Shown piece after piece: positions 62,104 to 64,000 of a stretch of 64,000 bases of DNA. The position numbers were made by a program, and so were the translations under genes. The first letter of the stretch is position 1, and the number at the start of each line of letters is the position of its first letter. The stretch is from Saccharomycopsis crataegensis. Lineage: Eukaryota; Ascomycota; Saccharomycetes; Ascoideales; Saccharomycopsidaceae. The notes under the pieces are model-generated. The model was not told the DNA's origin. It saw only the letters and a program-made list of their open reading frames with translations, and did not search any database. The stretch is from positions 744,001 to 808,000 of the forward strand of contig NW_027043819.1 in assembly GCF_037102585.1 (NCBI RefSeq), written 5' to 3'.

Positions 62104-63672
62104 CTATAAAACATATCTGAAATAGATATTTTCATTAGAAGTCAAATCACCAAATTCAATGTTTTCAGGAACAACATATTGGTCACCCAATTCAGCAGCC
62201 TTCTTGTCTCTGGATTTGTTTTCCAACAAACAGAGGAAATAAATTCCATAGAAGCAAGCAGCAGCGACACTGACACAAACAACGATGGCAATCTTAGCAG
62301 GAACATAGTTTGGTGAGTCTTTAGCGACAAAGGTTTGAGGACCAATCAAAGAACCAACACAGTAGCCAACAAGGTAGACACTAGTGATGGTAATTTTTTT
62401 GGTATGACCTGGAACATTAGATGCAAAGTATGAGAAACTACCAATTGGTCCGATTTGCATGAGATACAACAAATAGTAACCGGCTAATTGGGTACCGTGA
62501 TTCTTGCCAAAAGCCAACATACAAGCAAAGGCAATAGTGATAGTAATAACAACCGCAGTACTGAGCAATCTTGGTAAGTTGAATCTTTGGATCATGTAAG
62601 CGATGAGTGGCAAACACATGAATTCAACGACACCTTGTGGAGCACCATAAAGCAAAGAGTCAGTCGAACTGTAGCCCAAGTCACTTGATAAAAGAATAGA
62701 ACCAAAAGAGGCTAAAGCGGAGTTTGGAATATTAAAAGCAACAGCATAAATGAAAAATAAATAAGTCTTGATATCAGTCATGGCTTCAATGAATTGATGC
62801 TTTTTCCAGACTTTGTTACCGAAACCTTGATAATTTTCTCTAATTCTTTCGACCACCATCAACTTTTCCTTTTCATTCAAGAACCAAGCTTTTGATGGAT
62901 CATCAGCGATATGGAAAGCAAGAATAATGGCAACAACAAAAGAGATTAAACCAATTACAATAAATAAGATCTTCCAAGGAGCAATTGAAAAGCTGTCGGC
63001 TCTAGTAGCAATTCCGTAAGCCAACATGTTACCAAAGAAGACCCCAAATCCAGAAGTTGCAAGCCAAAAAGACACTCTGAGGAAAGATTCTTTCTTTTTG
63101 TAGTATTGCGAAGTGAGAACGGTGGTAAAAACAGATGCGGAAGCTTCAGCACAACCCAAAAGTGTTCTCAAAAAGATAAAAGCAGGATAGTTCACATTGG
63201 TGGCTTGGAGACAAATGATGACGGCCCAAGAAAACATATAGACCGAAAAAGTTTTAGCCAATGGGAATTTTTGAAGCGAAAAACTCGCGAATGGTTGGAA
63301 AGCCAAGTAACCAAGGTAAAAAGCAGAACCTGACCAACTAAACATATCATTAACCATATGCATATCTTTTCTGATCCCCATCACGGCAGCCCAACCGTTA
63401 GAGGCTTTATCAACATAGAATAATGAATAAAGAAACGAGACAAAAGGAATAAGAGCAAAATCTATTTTTCTAAGTAATTTTTTATCTTCTTCCTCAGTGA
63501 AAGACATATCCTTGGTCTGTAAAGCCAAGCCAAGTGCTTGATCCATATGTTTCATATCACCATGAACATTGACCATTTTGCCAGATGTAGAAACAACGGT
63601 ACCCAATTGGATATCTTCTGGTTCAATTGAACCTTTTTCAGTCAAATTATGGGATTGTTTTTCAACGGACAT
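62104..63672 (-). CDS. MFS transporter, Dal5 (allantoate/ureidosuccinate permease) family
   Basis: A 522-residue plasma-membrane transporter with about twelve hydrophobic segments. After some 65 polar residues comes KKLLRKIDFALIPFVSFLY, the family entry, then FYVDKASNGWAAVMG in TM1-loop. TM4 carries FLRTLLGCAEASASVF. The second half holds SNVPGHTKKITITSVYLVGY, a Dal5-family signature. Members move allantoate, ureidosuccinate, small peptides, thiamine or other organic acids with protons. Overall it is nearer Dal5 and Thi73-type proteins than the transporter at the left end. One GATAAG on the coding strand at 63930-63935 would fit nitrogen repression but a single site is weak. The start is the first ATG. 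Confidence 0.88.
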   Translation of the reverse strand: MSVEKQSHNLTEKGSIEPEDIQLGTVVSTSGKMVNVHGDMKHMDQALGLALQTKDMSFTEEEDKKLLRKIDFALIPFVSFLYSLFYVDKASNGWAAVMGIRKDMHMVNDMFSWSGSAFYLGYLAFQPFASFSLQKFPLAKTFSVYMFSWAVIICLQATNVNYPAFIFLRTLLGCAEASASVFTTVLTSQYYKKKESFLRVSFWLATSGFGVFFGNMLAYGIATRADSFSIAPWKILFIVIGLISFVVAIILAFHIADDPSKAWFLNEKEKLMVVERIRENYQGFGNKVWKKHQFIEAMTDIKTYLFFIYAVAFNIPNSALASFGSILLSSDLGYSSTDSLLYGAPQGVVEFMCLPLIAYMIQRFNLPRLLSTAVVITITIAFACMLAFGKNHGTQLAGYYLLYLMQIGPIGSFSYFASNVPGHTKKITITSVYLVGYCVGSLIGPQTFVAKDSPNYVPAKIAIVVCVSVAAACFYGIYFLCLLENKSRDKKAAELGDQYVVPENIEFGDLTSNENIYFRYVL

Positions 63673-64000
63673 TATTTAAAGTATCAACTACTTATTGAAT
63701 TGATATTTTCTCGGTATAATATTTGAATATCTCTCCCAAGATGTCTGTATTGGAGTCTAGGCACAATCTGTTGTCAGTGAAAGAGGAATATCAACCTATT
63801 TATATAGCAAATTTCTCTTGGGACAGGAGAGAGAGAAAAAATTAATGGAAATAATAAAATGGCTGATGACATCTAATAATAAGCGTGCATGAAAATAGTT
63901 GAGCTAGAAAAAGAAAAGATATGGTGATGCTTATCGGAGAACAATAATCGCCGGTTTTATTTTTCCATTAATTTTTCTTGCCTTTCAGGTGGGTTTTTTA
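63673..64000. other. upstream region of the right-hand transporter
   Basis: A 328-bp stretch up to the window edge with one GATAAG (minus strand, 63930-63935). Nothing else is clear. Confidence 0.5.

Noticed and set aside
1-64000. tRNA, 5S, snRNA genes or transposons
   Set aside because: I looked for A/B-box pairs, U6-like sequence, terminal repeats and reverse transcriptase or transposase motifs and saw none; a dedicated search could still find a diverged one.

Overview
This window is nuclear DNA from a budding yeast (Saccharomycotina). It is AT-rich and gene-dense, with many poly(dA:dT) tracts. Almost every recognisable protein has a Saccharomyces or Candida counterpart. Introns carry yeast signals: GTATGT, GTAAGT or GTACGT at the 5' end, a (T/A)ACTAAC branch site, and a short run to AG. 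Leucine is written mostly TTG. CTG is absent from CTA1, ICL1, HIS1 and RPS28 and rare elsewhere. With a CFEM-type GPI protein, this hints at a CUG-reassigning (Candida-like) lineage, but does not prove it. All protein statements here use the standard code.

Layout. 1-3.7 kb: a Dal5/Tna1-family transporter. 3.7-16.7 kb: MDM31, importin NMD5, a YLL056C-like reductase, UTP9, XPT1 and MRH4. 16.9-26.5 kb: the P5A ATPase SPF1, a disordered unknown protein, spliced MIM2 and CCA1. 26.9-37.8 kb: catalase CTA1, CHL4, isocitrate lyase ICL1, RMD1 and a Pet20-family protein. 39.7-49.4 kb: a Ser/Asn-rich unknown, SYG1 (four exons), an RRM protein and a three-exon CFEM/GPI protein. 50.8-61.5 kb: spliced HIS1, spliced RPS28, a Pcl6/7-type cyclin, spliced PET117, RMD5/GID2, spliced SGF11 and SEN54. 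62.1-63.7 kb: a second Dal5-family transporter.

Splicing changes the picture most. I find ten introns in seven genes. In four of these genes (HIS1, SYG1, SGF11, CFEM) the longest open frame starts in the wrong place or misses conserved N-terminal sequence, and PET117 and RPS28 have no obvious long frame. Several long frames also begin at TTG or GTG; I moved those starts to the first supported ATG.

Gene order recalls Saccharomyces cerevisiae: NMD5 with XPT1, MDM31 with UTP9, CTA1-CHL4-RMD5, and HIS1-PET117-PCL6-ICL1 with SYG1/PCL7. Functionally the window is mixed housekeeping: ribosome synthesis (UTP9, RPS28), RNA processing (CCA1, SEN54), mitochondrial biogenesis (MDM31, MRH4, MIM2, PET117, Pet20), peroxisomal carbon metabolism (CTA1 and ICL1, both ending SKL) and gluconeogenic enzyme turnover (RMD5). 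I see no transposon, tRNA, rRNA or CRISPR array. The most unusual points are a CFEM domain with Asn where the haem-binding Asp is expected, a stop-free in-frame intron in MIM2, a roughly 150-residue insertion inside the Rmd5 RING domain, and an SPX domain split over three tiny exons in SYG1.
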